DNA from: Cryphonectria parasitica EP155
Lineage: Eukaryota; Ascomycota; Sordariomycetes; Diaporthales; Cryphonectriaceae
Assembly: GCF_011745365.1 (NCBI RefSeq)
Contig: NW_024468911.1
Location: 614,759-678,758 of the forward strand
Direction: 5' to 3'
Length of the DNA: 64,000 bases
Shown here: positions 44,001 through 55,067 of the stretch, piece after piece
Layout: each line of letters opens with the position of its first letter
Position numbering within the stretch: the first letter of the stretch is position 1
Made by a program: the position numbers and the translations under genes
Notes under the pieces: model-generated
Database searches by the model: none
What the model was told of the DNA's origin: nothing
Seen by the model: the letters and a program-made list of their open reading frames with translations, nothing else

Positions 44001-46971
44001 CAGGTCAGTATGTTAAACTCACACCCCATCACAAGGTTCAGCGTGCCTCGTGCCATTTGAATTGGGTGGGGTGGTAGGTTTATGGTGTAGTATGCCTCGC
44101 AGCAGATCCATAAAAATTTTTTTGGGACGGCCTGTATCGCCTCTCGGTTGGTCCTTGACTGCAGTGCTGAGAACGCTAGAAATAGACATACGCCACTACT
44201 AAGGCGGGAGTGGTGCTCCGTGTAACATAGCAGCGAACTTTTTGCGGCCGATGATGCCGGCTAGCAACCACAGGGTCGTCCATCGTGACCCGCGGCGGAG
44301 GCAGGGTCGGAGCTAAGAATGTGACCAGGTGCAAGTAGGCAGCGCCAGTCGACACGGACAGAGGAACAGGAGGACGAGAGAGGTGACCCGAGTTTTGTAA
44401 AGGACAGGCTTCATTGGTTGGACAGGCGGTGAAGTGCTCGAGAAGTCTAGTGAGGGTTTTTAATGTTTAGCGCACCTAGCAGCCATTGGCAGGCGGTGGG
44501 CTCGCGTGGCCCACCAGGTGGGTGGCGGACAGGCCCAGGCAAGGCCCACTGGGGGTCTTGGAAAGAAGAACCCCTCTGGCCCCACCCCCCAGTGGCTCCT
44601 CCACTGCCCAGTCTCCTGGGAGCTGGCGTTGGGCACTCAGGGTCCCGGATCTGTTGGCCACGGGTGGTTGGGAGCGACAGGGGCCTCCACACGCCCTGTG
44701 CGGTCATGATCTTGGGCAGTTTTCGTGGGGCCATTTTGTGGATACAAAACCACTGGTGGAGACTGGATGATGCGTGGGTGGAAACAAGGAGGCGTGCCGC
44801 CTTTCTGTCCATAGCGCCCAGCCAAACCCCGGTCGCAGGTGCCATGGAATGATCAGTGCCTCCGTGTGTCGCGGCATTTGCTGCAGTTGTTTGTTGATAC
44901 TACAAAAAAATGTACTTGGACATCTGTTACCGTGCCATCACTTTAAGAGAGAGACAGAAAGAGGAAAAGAGAAAGGCTGGGGAAGGAGGGAGGCAGCTGT
45001 TTCGTCAGGGTGACAGTGACGAAAGGGCCAGTCAGTCGTCGCCACAGCTGACGAGACTTTTGTCGCGCTCGTGATCTGCAGCAGCTGGATGAAAAATTTC
45101 GTTGGAATGCCAAATTGCAAAAGGGCGGCGAGCCTGGCATTGAAGGTGACGACGGCATCTGGCTGGCTGATGGGTGGGTGGATGGATTGGAAGAGGCGGA
45201 AGGGATCTGGGGGATCCAGGATGTCGTCCTTGGTCTCCTGCTCTCGGATGCCACTCCACACTGCACCAGTCTCTGCAAATCAGATCTACTGAAACTGGCC
45301 TGGCTGGGCTGGCTGGGAAGGAATGAGGACTGAGGGAAGATGAGGGAAGGGGGGTGTGCGATTTGGGAGGAAAGGGCCGGGGGGAGGGGTATGGTATATA
45401 CATAGTACGGAGTAAACATGTGGCTCTTTCCATTCTCAGCTTAGCAATCCAACCAGCAAAATCTCTTATGACGGCGGACCCCTGTTGCCGTTTCCCCTTA
45501 CCACTTTCCCCTCCGTTTTCCTTCCTCTAGCCTGACCCTGACGAGGTTCCTACATTGTATAGGAAACCGCTCTCCACCTGCGGCACGCTATTCCCTTTCC
45601 ACCTTGTCGTTCCATTTCTTCTTATTTTCTTCTTTCATCTCTTTCTGTTTGAATGTCCGCTTTATGTTCCTTGACTCTTACTGTAAAAGGTGGCCACAAT
45701 GAACTCATACCATGGTACCTAGTATAACACTTGTCGAAAGTAGTCGGGACTCGTCTGGCGGTCTTGCCTCATACGTACAAACAGAGTTTGCACTGGGTTT
45801 CCCCTACTGAGTACGCCTTTGTTACGAGGTGTCAATGACTAATAGGCCCTGCCTGGACCGCTGCTGCCCTAACATGACGCGCGCGCCTCTTTTCTGGAGG
45901 GAAAAATGCAGGAGGAAAAAAGAGAAAAAAAGAAGAAATTCCTGGGCCTGCCACTGATTTGCACCTGCAACCCGCGCCTGCACCGCCTGATGAGGCTGGC
46001 ACCAGCCGTTCACCCTTCAGGTGGCATCCCGTCGTCATCCACCACCGTAAGGCCTGCCCGGTGGGACGCCAGCAACCTCAAGTCACTCGCCTGTCGTCGC
46101 CTAGATGACCGGCACAGGTCAATTTGCATCATCCAGAAACGACAGCTTCTCACTCTTTTTCTTCTTCGATCCCTTTTTAATTTCTCCTCCACCCCTTACA
46201 TACCATACCCTCTTGTCATGCTGCCATAATCATCAATCTCTCCTTCACTCCTCCTCTTCTTAACACCCCCCCCCCTTCTTTCACCCCCTTTCCCTCTATT
46301 ATTGTCAACAGCAGAATCCTCCCTCATCGGTTCTGCCGTTCCGACCAACTGCGACCAGCAGCTGAATTGAGTCTTGTGTGGCTCAAGCCAGGGATTCCAG
46401 TACTGTACAACACAATACGACACCGGTGGTGAGAACCACATTACAGTTACAGGACAATACCGCGAGCCCATCTCGCCCAGTGATCCATTTCACCGACCCC
46501 ATACCCATCGCTTCGTGTCCTGTAGCCTGTCCGGTCCAGTGCCTTTTCGGTCCCGTTATCCGACCAGCTGCCTGACTGACCCACATTTTCCTCTGGCTTT
46601 TCGAGTAAGAGGAAAGAAAAGACGAGACAAGACAAAGCAAACGGCTGCAAATTGCGAACGCGAACAATACGAGGGAAGACGTACGTCCTTTCGGCCCAAG
46701 GAGCGAGATCGACACCTGAGGAAAGGCGCAAAGAAAACAGCAATATCAACACCAGTAGCACCAACCGCCGCGTCCTCAGCTCGACGTGGTCAGCAGTACT
46801 TGACGCCGTACGAAACGGTACGACACACACGGCACGGCAAGAAGAAAAAAAACACACGAACGAGAACGGATTACGGAGGTTCCATAACACCACACCCACC
46901 TCGCCCCCTCACTCCCTCCCCTGCTGCCTTTCCAGCACCGTTTCTGCAGCCACCTGCAGTCATCTGTTACT

Positions 46972-47165
46972 GTGTATCCCCACACTTTGGAACCTCAGCC
47001 GTTTGTAGCGGATCTGCAACCCGTCAAGGGATCTGGCAAGATCAGGATCAAACTCCCTCCCTCCCAGGCCAAGGTCGTTCACGCCGAGCCTTCCAGCGAC
47101 AAGCCCTTCGCCCCATCCTCCTCCCTGATTTTCCCAGAGGACGACGCTAGGCCGAGCATCCGAGG
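46972..47165 (+). other. Candidate upstream coding exon of the cyclin gene
   Basis: The frame reads VYPHTLEPQPFVADLQP, then KGSGKIRIKLPPSQAKVV, with codon choice (GCC, AAG, GTC, GAC, TCC) like the real genes nearby and unlike the flanking leader. It ends at a donor (CGAG|GTCAGT, phase 1). A possible acceptor at 48548 (CTCCAG|GT) is in matching phase and joins an open, Ser/Pro-rich stretch that runs straight into the cyclin ATG at 48629. The implied intron would be 1383 bp, long for fungi, and no start exon was identified upstream. Confidence 0.35.
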
Positions 47166-48628
47166 TCAGTAACCATACATTTCGTTGTCAAGTCAGTCAT
47201 AGTTCATTTATCCATTCATCTCATCTCATCATCGTGCATCATTGCCACATACCTGCCTGTCAGGTCAGCCCTTCCACTTACCTCCTCATCCTTCTCGTCC
47301 TCCTCTCCCAAAGAAAGAGAGAGAAAGAGAGAGAGAGAAGAACAACCAGTCCAAGAGGCCAGTCCAGAAACGGTATCAACATCATCAGGCTCATTTCCAC
47401 GAAAGTCCCTTGAAGGGGCCCTTGTTGTGTGCCAGAGAGAGGTGTGTGTGTGTGTGTGTGGTGCCTGTGTCTTGTGGCTTTGCCAGTGGTAATCTTACTG
47501 CTCGGTCAATTTGACAACACGGATCCACCACACGCGGAACCCCATTTGTTTTGGGTCCAGGGCCAGGGCCAGGTCCGGGTCCAGGTCGTCTTCCGTTTGC
47601 TGGCCACCCTGGTTCGTCGTCTCCGTTACTAAATCTCTCTACCACACTCTTGAGACTGGCACTCCTTGACCTGCCGGTTCACTCCTCGCCCATCCTCTCT
47701 CTTCCTCTCTCACCTCTCACCTTTTACTCCTACTACCTCCCCCATCAGTCACCTGGCACCTGGACAGCTTTCCCTCGTCCTCGTCGCCTCCGACTTTTCC
47801 TTCCTCCATCCTTCTTTTGACGGCGAGAGCGATCACTGCGAAGCTTGTCCACTTCAAAGTTTTCGTTAGTCCTCATCCCTTTTCCGCCCTCGAGTCGTGT
47901 CTCACCCTCATCCGACCCGTCTCTTTTTTTTTTCCTCCCTCTTCTCTTTCCACCTCTCCTCGTTCAGCCATCAACTCCTACCCCTTGGCTGAGTCTTTCA
48001 CTACAACCTTCAGCCTACAATCGCCTGACGCATCTCACAACTTGTGTGTGTCAGGTCTAAGGCAACACAAACGGACTTAACATCTTGTTCTTTGCCTCAC
48101 GCACTGCGAGATCAGCCTTCACTGACCCTCGGCGACCCAGTCGTGTGCAAGGACTCTCTTGATCTCGCCCTTGCGCAAGATCAATCCTGTGATTTTTCGC
48201 CCGTTTTGCGCGTCCTTCAGTGTTCGATCACTTGAAGCCCTTGACGAATCCAACACAGTGTCACTCGATACACTACTTCGATACACTTTTCTGGTCTTGA
48301 ACTTCTCGCCAACGCCCTACGACTCTTCACTGCATTCGTATCGTTGCGTTTGAGACATCGTTCGACCACGCCCCCTTACCTTCCCGCGACAATTTAGACT
48401 CTCCGGACGATAAACTTGGAACCTCTTTATGGCGCAGGCATCTCACTAAGACACCATCTTTCTTTGCCTTTAACCCCACGACTCTTCAGCCTTGGAATTT
48501 TCTGCCGGCGAACAGTGGCGCTTCCACGTAGCTGAGCTTGACCTCCAGGTGCTAGAAGCAGATCGCCCCACCCTTCACCTTCCCCGAGATCATCCTTCCA
48601 CCCACCAGCTCCGCAGCAATCCGACAAG
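47166..48628. other. Long pyrimidine-rich leader of the cyclin gene
   Basis: CT-rich sequence with GA and GT microsatellites (47317-47338, 47443-47459) and no convincing coding frame until about 48549. It is probably 5' untranslated sequence and/or a large intron, a pattern seen for long-leader regulatory genes in fungi. Confidence 0.5.
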
Positions 48629-49672
48629 ATGCCTGGTGGAGGTGTTTGTGCTGTCCTCGACTACGAGGTCGACATGATGGCCGAATACGTTGCTGAGATG
48701 GCGGTCGAGCTGATCACCCCTCGATCCGCCGTCACACCCGCTTTCCGAAAGTTCTGCTCTCAAATCCTGTCTTCCACGCGTCTCCCGAAGACGACCATCC
48801 TCCTCGGCATGAACTACCTCTCTAAGCGAGTGAACGGCATCAGGATGTCCGGGGCTTCTTTCCACCCGCACGAGGGCCAAGTCTGGCGAATGTTGACCAT
48901 TGCCTTGCTCCTCGGCAGCAAGTTTCTCGACGACAACACTTTCCAGAACCGCTCCTGGTCTGAGGTGTCCGGTATCCAGGTCGCGGAGCTGAACAAGCTC
49001 GAGGCCGAGTGGCTGGTCGGCATCGAGTGGAATCTCTATGTGGATCTTGACCGGAGCCAGGACTACAATGCTTGGTTGGAGAATTGGGGCGAGTGGGTGG
49101 CCAGGAAGAAGATGGCGCACACTCTGGCCAGCCGCGAGAGACTCGCAGCCCTGGTGACTCCCATCCAGACCGACTTCAACCGTCCCGTCCGTGCCCACGA
49201 GTACGATGTCTGGCATCAGCAGCAGGTCGCCGAGTACGAACGTCTCTCCAGCCTCAAGCGGAGCGAGCAGGCCCAGCAACAATCTGCATACCGTCCCCAA
49301 GAGATTTCTTGGAACCAGTTCTCGACTGGCCCATGGTCAAGCGCTCCGCTCACGCCTCCCGATTCTGGCTACGGCACTCCCGAGTACCCTACCTCTGCGA
49401 CATCGGGCAATGGCCAGTTCTACGGCGACTGGTTTAACCGAGCTTTTGCCAACGACTTCCAGGGCCACCGCTACTCGCGCCAGAACTCGGTTCCCAACGT
49501 CTACCATCACCCTCGCCACTCTCACTATCCTGGTTACTATAACGGCCAGAATATCTGGGAGATGAACGTTGCCGAGTGCAACTGTGCTAACTGCACTGGT
49601 CCCTTTGGCGCCAAGTCTCAGCAGCCCTACTTTATGGCAGCTCCTGCCTACGGCCAAGCTGTTCTGGGTTAA
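48629..49672 (+). CDS. Pho85-type cyclin (Pcl/Clg1-like)
   Basis: A single frame of 347 residues from the ATG at 48629 (MPGGGVCAVLDYEVDMMAEY). The cyclin box at about residues 10-145 has the Pho80/Pcl-family pattern: FVAEM-type first helix (YVAEMAVELITP), FRKFCSQILSSTRLP, TTILLGMNYLSKRV, VWRMLTIALLLGSKFLDDN, then NRSWSEVSGIQVAELNKLE and EWLVGIEWNLYVD. The C-terminal half is Gln/Ser/Tyr-rich and low-complexity with a small Cys pair (ECNCANCTG). Such cyclins activate a Pho85/CDK5-like kinase in cell-cycle, polarity or nutrient control; the exact class is uncertain, with Clg1 the best guess. The frame is open for 29 codons before the ATG (Ser/Pro-rich), so the protein may be longer; see the candidate exon at 46972. 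Confidence 0.85.
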   Translation: MPGGGVCAVLDYEVDMMAEYVAEMAVELITPRSAVTPAFRKFCSQILSSTRLPKTTILLGMNYLSKRVNGIRMSGASFHPHEGQVWRMLTIALLLGSKFLDDNTFQNRSWSEVSGIQVAELNKLEAEWLVGIEWNLYVDLDRSQDYNAWLENWGEWVARKKMAHTLASRERLAALVTPIQTDFNRPVRAHEYDVWHQQQVAEYERLSSLKRSEQAQQQSAYRPQEISWNQFSTGPWSSAPLTPPDSGYGTPEYPTSATSGNGQFYGDWFNRAFANDFQGHRYSRQNSVPNVYHHPRHSHYPGYYNGQNIWEMNVAECNCANCTGPFGAKSQQPYFMAAPAYGQAVLG

Positions 49673-52252
49673 AAAGCCATTCTGCTGCTTTGTTCGAGTC
49701 GGAATAGACTGCTGTTACAAGAGAGCCGGCTTCGACCCTGCATGGCCGGCGAGGACACATGGATGGAGTTTATGCATTCGCATTGCGGACGGTCACGGAT
49801 CGAGACCAACGATACAATTTGCATTCTGATACCCCACCGAGTCTCGGCACCAGCTTAGGTGTTCACGTACCGACACCGAAATGGCTTGGTTCTGCGACTG
49901 TTGGACCGGGTGTCTTACTCAATGTGATGCCTTCCGGCTACCTTGGGTGGGAGCTCCCGTTCCACTGCACCACTGGGTTGATGACCTGGCTAGCATGATC
50001 GCGACGCTGCCGACTCGTTTAATGATTTTCCTTTTTTTCTCCCTACATTTTCTTCACGGTTTCTTTCATCATTCTCTACGACACATGGCTGCGCTGGCCA
50101 TCTCATTTATGGGCGTTGACGGACATAATACCAGGTGGTCTTCGGCAATGGCCACATCAGTTACGTTCTTTCGACTGGAAAAAAAAAATCGACGACGTGG
50201 CATCTTCACGGTGTTAGATGCCAAGAAAATTCCAGCACCCGTGGTGGTGAAATGGAACGCGCTACGGTGGATATTTTCAACTGGTCTCGACGCGTCTTGG
50301 CTCTTGGCTGTTCAGCACGCTAAATGTGAGGCGAACGAGTGACGATCAACCGACGAGAGATCATCCAGCCGCCTCTACAGCACTTCGGACCTAGTCAGCC
50401 TTTCGCATGCCGACTTAATTCTACCTCCGAAGCCGGCCGATAGCTTGAACTTGGTGCTTCACCATTGCCGCAATATGCGGTCAGGGGTGCTCTACAACAC
50501 TTATTCGCGTCATCGACCTGCTTAAAAAAAGTTTGATTGTTTCGGGCAATTGGAGGACTTGCTGTTTTTTTTGTTATTATTCATTTCTTTTCCCTCTCAG
50601 GTTTGATACAACTTGTTTCAGGAGGAAGACGGTGATTTCTTGTTTTCTCATACCCCCCCGAGCCTGTCACGGCTTGGCCTGTATTTTGTTTGCACATGAT
50701 TTGTCTTCGTTACATTCGTTGGCTGAGGGTTGGTTTGCACCAACACCGTTCAGACGACGTGCACAGTTTTCCAAGCAGAACGGGCTTTGAGGACGTGCCA
50801 TCGTCGACCCGAGGCATATATCTTTATTCCACTGTACCTTCTTCGGCTTCCATTCGGCATGATACGCATGTTTAGAGGTTATTCTTTGATTGGCATTCAT
50901 AGAAGGTGGCACGGTCGGTTGTTCTGATTAGTCCTGCTTTCGATTTTTCTTCCCTCCTATTCTTCCTTTTTGTAATGCTTTCGCGTTTTGTTTTGATACT
51001 GAAAGAGGTGGACCTACATTTGCTATCTCTACACTCATGATGCGATGAAGAGTTCCTCAGATGGGTTCAAGAAGGGATGAAAACAAAAGGGGTCTTTTGT
51101 TATTGGCACGCAAAAAGATTGGAACTGAGGGGGGGTAGCACACAACGACCACAATAAAAGCCTTGACCGGAAAGGTCTAAGGTTGAAAGGGGAGGGAAGA
51201 TGATATACAAAAAGTTCGATCCTCCGTTTCGCGAGGGCATGCGCTCATACCAAGTCCAACGAGCAATTGTGTCGTGTTTTTAGACACAGGTGTGAGTACT
51301 TCAGCACTCCAGGCAACCGTGGAAGAGACGGAGGTGGTGATTCAAGGCATACCAGGTCCGTCCTGGCTCAAAAGTAACGCAAAGCACAGCACAGCACAGC
51401 GTTTAGATACCATACCAATATTAAAAAAAATCAAAGACAATGCACCAAGCAAAGCTTTGCGCAATCACGTGAGAAATTGTGATTTCCTCTTGATATTTCG
51501 AATGTCTCGAGGTGTGGTGTGCTTTTCTGACCGGCGTCATTGATTGGTGTACGCACATGTACTGGGGGTGGACTGGTGTAGTGTCATCACTGGTGAGACG
51601 GCCGTACTTGGCCGTTGAGACTCGGTGGTCTGGTGGGGAGGAAAAGCAGGTGGAAGCCACAGACCTCGCTATGAAGGGCGAATTGAATTGACTGACTCAT
51701 AAAACAAAAGATTAGACATCATTCATAAGCAGACCGGTTTTTAAACAAAGGAAGAAGGGGGGAGGGGGAAGAATGGTGATCCAGTTTCCAATTGCAATCT
51801 TGTTGAGTTGGTGTTCAGGTTGGGTTGAGCTATAAAAGAAGATGAGCTAAGAAGATGGACGGGTGGATGGGCCCTCAAGCCTGCGGCATGGGGGGGGGGG
51901 GGTTGTTTCTTCTCTCAATCCGCAACATCACCCACTTGTCCATGACAGTAAACAATGAATGCCCTGTCTGTAACAAACTCGCACCGCCATTATCACATCA
52001 CAACGACTATTTAGGTGAGGTGAGAGGTGAGAGGCACTGATAGAAGGATAAAGAAGAACAAGAACACAGGTCATAAATTTTTAATTTTTAATTTTTTTTA
52101 TTATCTTGGAATTCTCAGCGCTTGTCGTGTCTCTTCTCTTTCTTATTCCTCCTCACCCACCAACTTAAACGACGACGACGACGACGAAATATCACCAGCC
52201 CTACCGTCTTCGTCTTCTTCTTCTTCTTCTTCTTCTTCATTTTCTTCTCACC
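49673..52252. other. 2.6-kb intergenic region, no gene seen
   Basis: Contains the cyclin 3' region and the Fyv6 promoter. G13 at 51890-51902; ATTTTTAATTTTTAATTTTTTT near 52077-52098; a CTT microsatellite at about 52210-52235 just before the Fyv6 start. The frames present are short and unrecognised. Confidence 0.5.
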
Positions 52253-53122
52253 ATGTCGTCCCGCTTCATCTCCAGCGGTGCAATAGACGCCAAAACAGGC
52301 GAGCAAGTGCCCCTCCCCGCCGCCGCCCCTTCGAACGCATCATCATCCACCACCGCCACGTCCACGACCAAAAGGTCCGAAGAATGGGCCGCCGTAGAAT
52401 CCCAGCTGGAAAAGGAGCGGGCGCGCAGGGCCGCCGCCGCCGCCGCCGCCGCAGCAGCACAAGACGAGAGCCGAAGCCTGTACGACGTGCTGCAGGCGAA
52501 CAAGGCGGCCAAGCAGGCTGCGTTTGAGGAGGCCAACAGGCTGAAGCACCAGTTCCGGGCGCTGGACGAGGACGAGATTGGGTTTCTGGACGAGGTGGTG
52601 CAGCGGAAGAGGGAGGAGGAGGAGCGGGTGCGGCGGGAGACGGAGGAAGGGCTGCGGGAGTTTCGGGAGGCGCAGAAGGGGGTTGGGGATGGGGTGGATG
52701 GGGGAGGAGCACAGGAGGATGAGGGAGAGGGGGTGGTGGGCGAGGGGGTAGGTGGTGGTGGAGGAGGAGGGTGGTCGGTTGGGAAGAGGAAGCGGAAGCG
52801 GAAAGGGGGCTTGGATGATGGATTGCTGAAGGGGGTGAAGAGGCGGATGAGTAGTGGTGGTGCTGGGGAGAGCGGGAACGGGGAGGAGGAGGAACAGAGC
52901 AAGAAGAAGGGAGAATTGCCAAGTAGTGAGAAGAAGAAGAAGAAGAAGAAGAAGAAGAAGAAGAAGGTAGAGGATGAAACGGAGCCGGCTGTTGGCACGA
53001 AGGTCGAAGACGCGAGTGGACCAGCCGCTGAGGCCAGAGCTGCTGCTGCTGTTGCTGCTGCTCCCTCCTCAAAACCGAAAGCAGGACTGGTCGACTACGG
53101 CTCAGACGACGACAGCGATTGA
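52253..53122 (+). CDS. fyv6: FAM192A/Fyv6 (NIP30-domain) protein
   Basis: A single frame of 289 residues. The N-terminal NIP30/Fyv6 domain is clear: MSSRFIS at the start, then at about residues 75-115 SLYDVLQANKAAKQAAFEEA and NRLKHQFRALDEDEIGFLDE, where the KxQFRxLDEDExxFLD signature is diagnostic. An Ala run (about residues 60-69) separates the two blocks. The C-terminal half is low-complexity: Gly/Glu/Val-rich, basic KRKRKRK, and a Lys run encoded by (AAG)n at 52931-52966. Yeast Fyv6 acts in the second step of splicing and affects 3' splice-site choice; the human relative FAM192A binds proteasome activator PA28-gamma. It converges on the Tim54 gene. Confidence 0.88.
   Translation: MSSRFISSGAIDAKTGEQVPLPAAAPSNASSSTTATSTTKRSEEWAAVESQLEKERARRAAAAAAAAAAQDESRSLYDVLQANKAAKQAAFEEANRLKHQFRALDEDEIGFLDEVVQRKREEEERVRRETEEGLREFREAQKGVGDGVDGGGAQEDEGEGVVGEGVGGGGGGGWSVGKRKRKRKGGLDDGLLKGVKRRMSSGGAGESGNGEEEEQSKKKGELPSSEKKKKKKKKKKKKVEDETEPAVGTKVEDASGPAAEARAAAAVAAAPSSKPKAGLVDYGSDDDSD
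52931..52966 (+). repeat. (AAG)n microsatellite coding polylysine
   Basis: About twelve AAG codons in the C-terminal part of the Fyv6-like gene, giving an uninterrupted Lys run. The same gene has a (CTT)n tract just before its start codon. Confidence 0.95.
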
Positions 53123-53529
53123 GACCCACAAGACACACAGGTATGGGTTGACGAAACGTGGTGGTAGGAGAGTCTAATACCAGCAGCTGTATAATGGGGA
53201 GTGAGGTCGGTTCCTTGGATGTGTCACAATGATGCAGGAAAATTTGTCATGTTGTGAAGAGGAGTGCTTAAGCTATATTAAATGCTTCTATCCTTTTATG
53301 AGTACCTGAGCCGGGCAACATGCTCCCACCAAATCCGAACTCAAAATCTCCTCCACATGGCTTGGTAATACATCCTAGCATACATGCCCGCTCGATGCAA
53401 GTTTCTATATGTGTGACTGGCACGATGAATAGAACATCGTACAAAACGTCGCCTAAACCAATTTTGTGAGCCGCTCTGCCCGGCCGAAAAGTTGTGACTT
53501 TTCGCGTGCCTCTCTTGTCGTCATGTAGC

Positions 53530-55067
53530 TCAGTCCACGTCTCCAACATTGGGTATGGGGTTTTTCTTGTTCTCGGGCTTGTCAGTAGCCCATCTCCACA
53601 GACTTCTCAGGCTGCCCTTGATCCACCCCTCGACCTCCTCCTCCGGGACCACAATCGCCCTTGCGCGTTGCTCGTCCTCTGGCAGCAGCTCGAATCTCCT
53701 CATGCGCATGGCGATGCGTGGGTCGAGCACCACTGGCCTGGGCCAGATTTTTTCCTTGGCCGGCGCAGCAGGCGACACCGAGCCGTCCACGAGCTCGCTC
53801 CCTGCCGCGGTCGGGCTGGCGTCCTCGTCGGTCTTCTGCTCCTTCTTGACATCCGTGTCGCTTTTCCAGACGCTCTTCAGCCAGTTCTGTTCCTCATGTA
53901 CCAGCGCCGTCTGCTGCTCCCACTGCTGGTCCATATCCGAGCTGTTGGCATCACCCACCTCCCGGAAGTCCCTGTACGTGGCAAAGCACACGGCTGCGAC
54001 CTCGGCGCCTATCTCATCCGCCAGACGTCGCCTCGTCAAAAAACGATAGAAACGTGTCGGGGTGTTCAGAAAACCCAGGATGTGGGGGAAGGAGATCGGG
54101 GCCGATGGTGCCAGCTCGGCTGGTATGAGCAGCGGCAGGTGGGCCGTCGCATAGTCGTCGACCGAGTTGTACGGTTTGGGTTGCCGTGGCCTTTTGGTCT
54201 TGTTCTCTTGTTCTTCTCCGTCGCCTTCCCTCTTCTTTTCAGGTTCGGGATCAGGCTGTGCGTGCAGTGGCATCTTCAGCGGGCCCAGCCAGCCCTCGTG
54301 CAGACCCCGGATGTACTCTTTCCATGTATGCCGCCCGATCACGATGTCGCCCCGCACACCGTCGTAGTCTGGAATGCCGTGTTGTCTCCGAAAATTCTCA
54401 ATGAAGTCATCATCTGTAGGTAGGTCTGTGCCCTCTTCTACGGCGTCGGCAGAGCCAATGTCCTTCTCCACCCGCCGCCTTCTCTTCCGCACCTCCTCCG
54501 CCACCACGGCGCGGATGTCCCCCTGCTGCCGTCCTTGTCTGAACTCCCAGTCAAGCCCGCTCGCAGCCAGCACAGGCTTCACGTACTCCCGAAAGTGGTC
54601 TTGGGCGACGCGCAGCCCATCGCCAGGCGGCGCCTCGAGGTAAATAGTCAGCTTGCGGGGCATGGCCGAGGGGTTGCCGCCGGGAATGGGCTCCTTGGCA
54701 AGATGCGAGACGGCATGAGCCCAGCGCGCGGTGGCGCGGCGCTTCTCGCGGCGGTCGTAGATGATGGCACCGGTGAGGGTGCCGGCTAGGGTCCAGAATA
54801 TGAGCCAATTGCGCGACGGGAGCTTTCGCGGCAGGGCGGGGAGGCCCATCATACGGAGGGCCGGGTTCTGGGTTGGCTTCGGCTTGGGAGCCGTGGTTGT
54901 CGTCGAGGATGACGACGAGGTGACAGGAGGGGACTGAAGATAGGGATACAATCGGTCAGTCTTTGCCATCGCTGTGAGAGGCACCTATCACAGGGTTTAC
55001 AGGATCGGATGGCGGAGCTTACCGGTGTTGCTGCCGACGACGCGGCTGGGGGAGTAGGTTCAGCCAT
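53530..55067 (-). CDS. tim54: Mitochondrial inner membrane translocase subunit Tim54
   Basis: Two exons, 55067-55023 and 54933-53530, giving 482 residues. Exon 1 encodes only MAEPTPPAASSAATP; the 89-bp intron (54934-55022; donor GTAAGC, acceptor CTTCAG) is phase 0. Tim54 is a subunit of the TIM22 complex, which inserts carrier proteins into the inner membrane. Features: a Ser/Thr/Pro-rich start, MMGLPALPRKLPSRNW, one membrane helix at about residues 57-74 (WLIFWTLAGTLTGAIIYD) followed by basic RREKRR, then a large intermembrane-space domain including LTIYLEAPPGDGLRVAQDHF and YVKPVLAASGLDWEFRQG. Length agrees with fungal Tim54. It diverges from the COT-1 gene and converges on Fyv6. Confidence 0.92.

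Larger units (their letters stand above)
38007..46887. other. 8.9-kb gene-free region
   Basis: No open frame here has a recognisable domain, sustained coding-like composition or credible splice partners. The stretch is rich in simple sequence: C7-G11 at 39324-39341, C14 at 39597-39610, A19-20 near 40056, A12 near 40430, T32 at 41033-41064, C12 at 41412-41423 and then CTC repeats, C16 at 43178-43193 and C10 at 46266-46275. AT/GC content looks ordinary, so it is not an obvious RIP-degraded block. From about 45.4 kb onward it becomes pyrimidine-rich, like the leader of the cyclin gene downstream. Confidence 0.6.

Noticed and set aside
46374..47150. 258-codon open frame on the + strand
   Set aside because: Most of it is low-complexity and without a domain; it lies in the leader of the cyclin gene, and the coding-like part at 46972-47165 is in another frame.
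52266..53138. 290-codon minus-strand frame across the Fyv6-like gene
   Set aside because: The sense strand carries the diagnostic Fyv6 motif; the reverse frame is Ser/Pro/Gln low-complexity.
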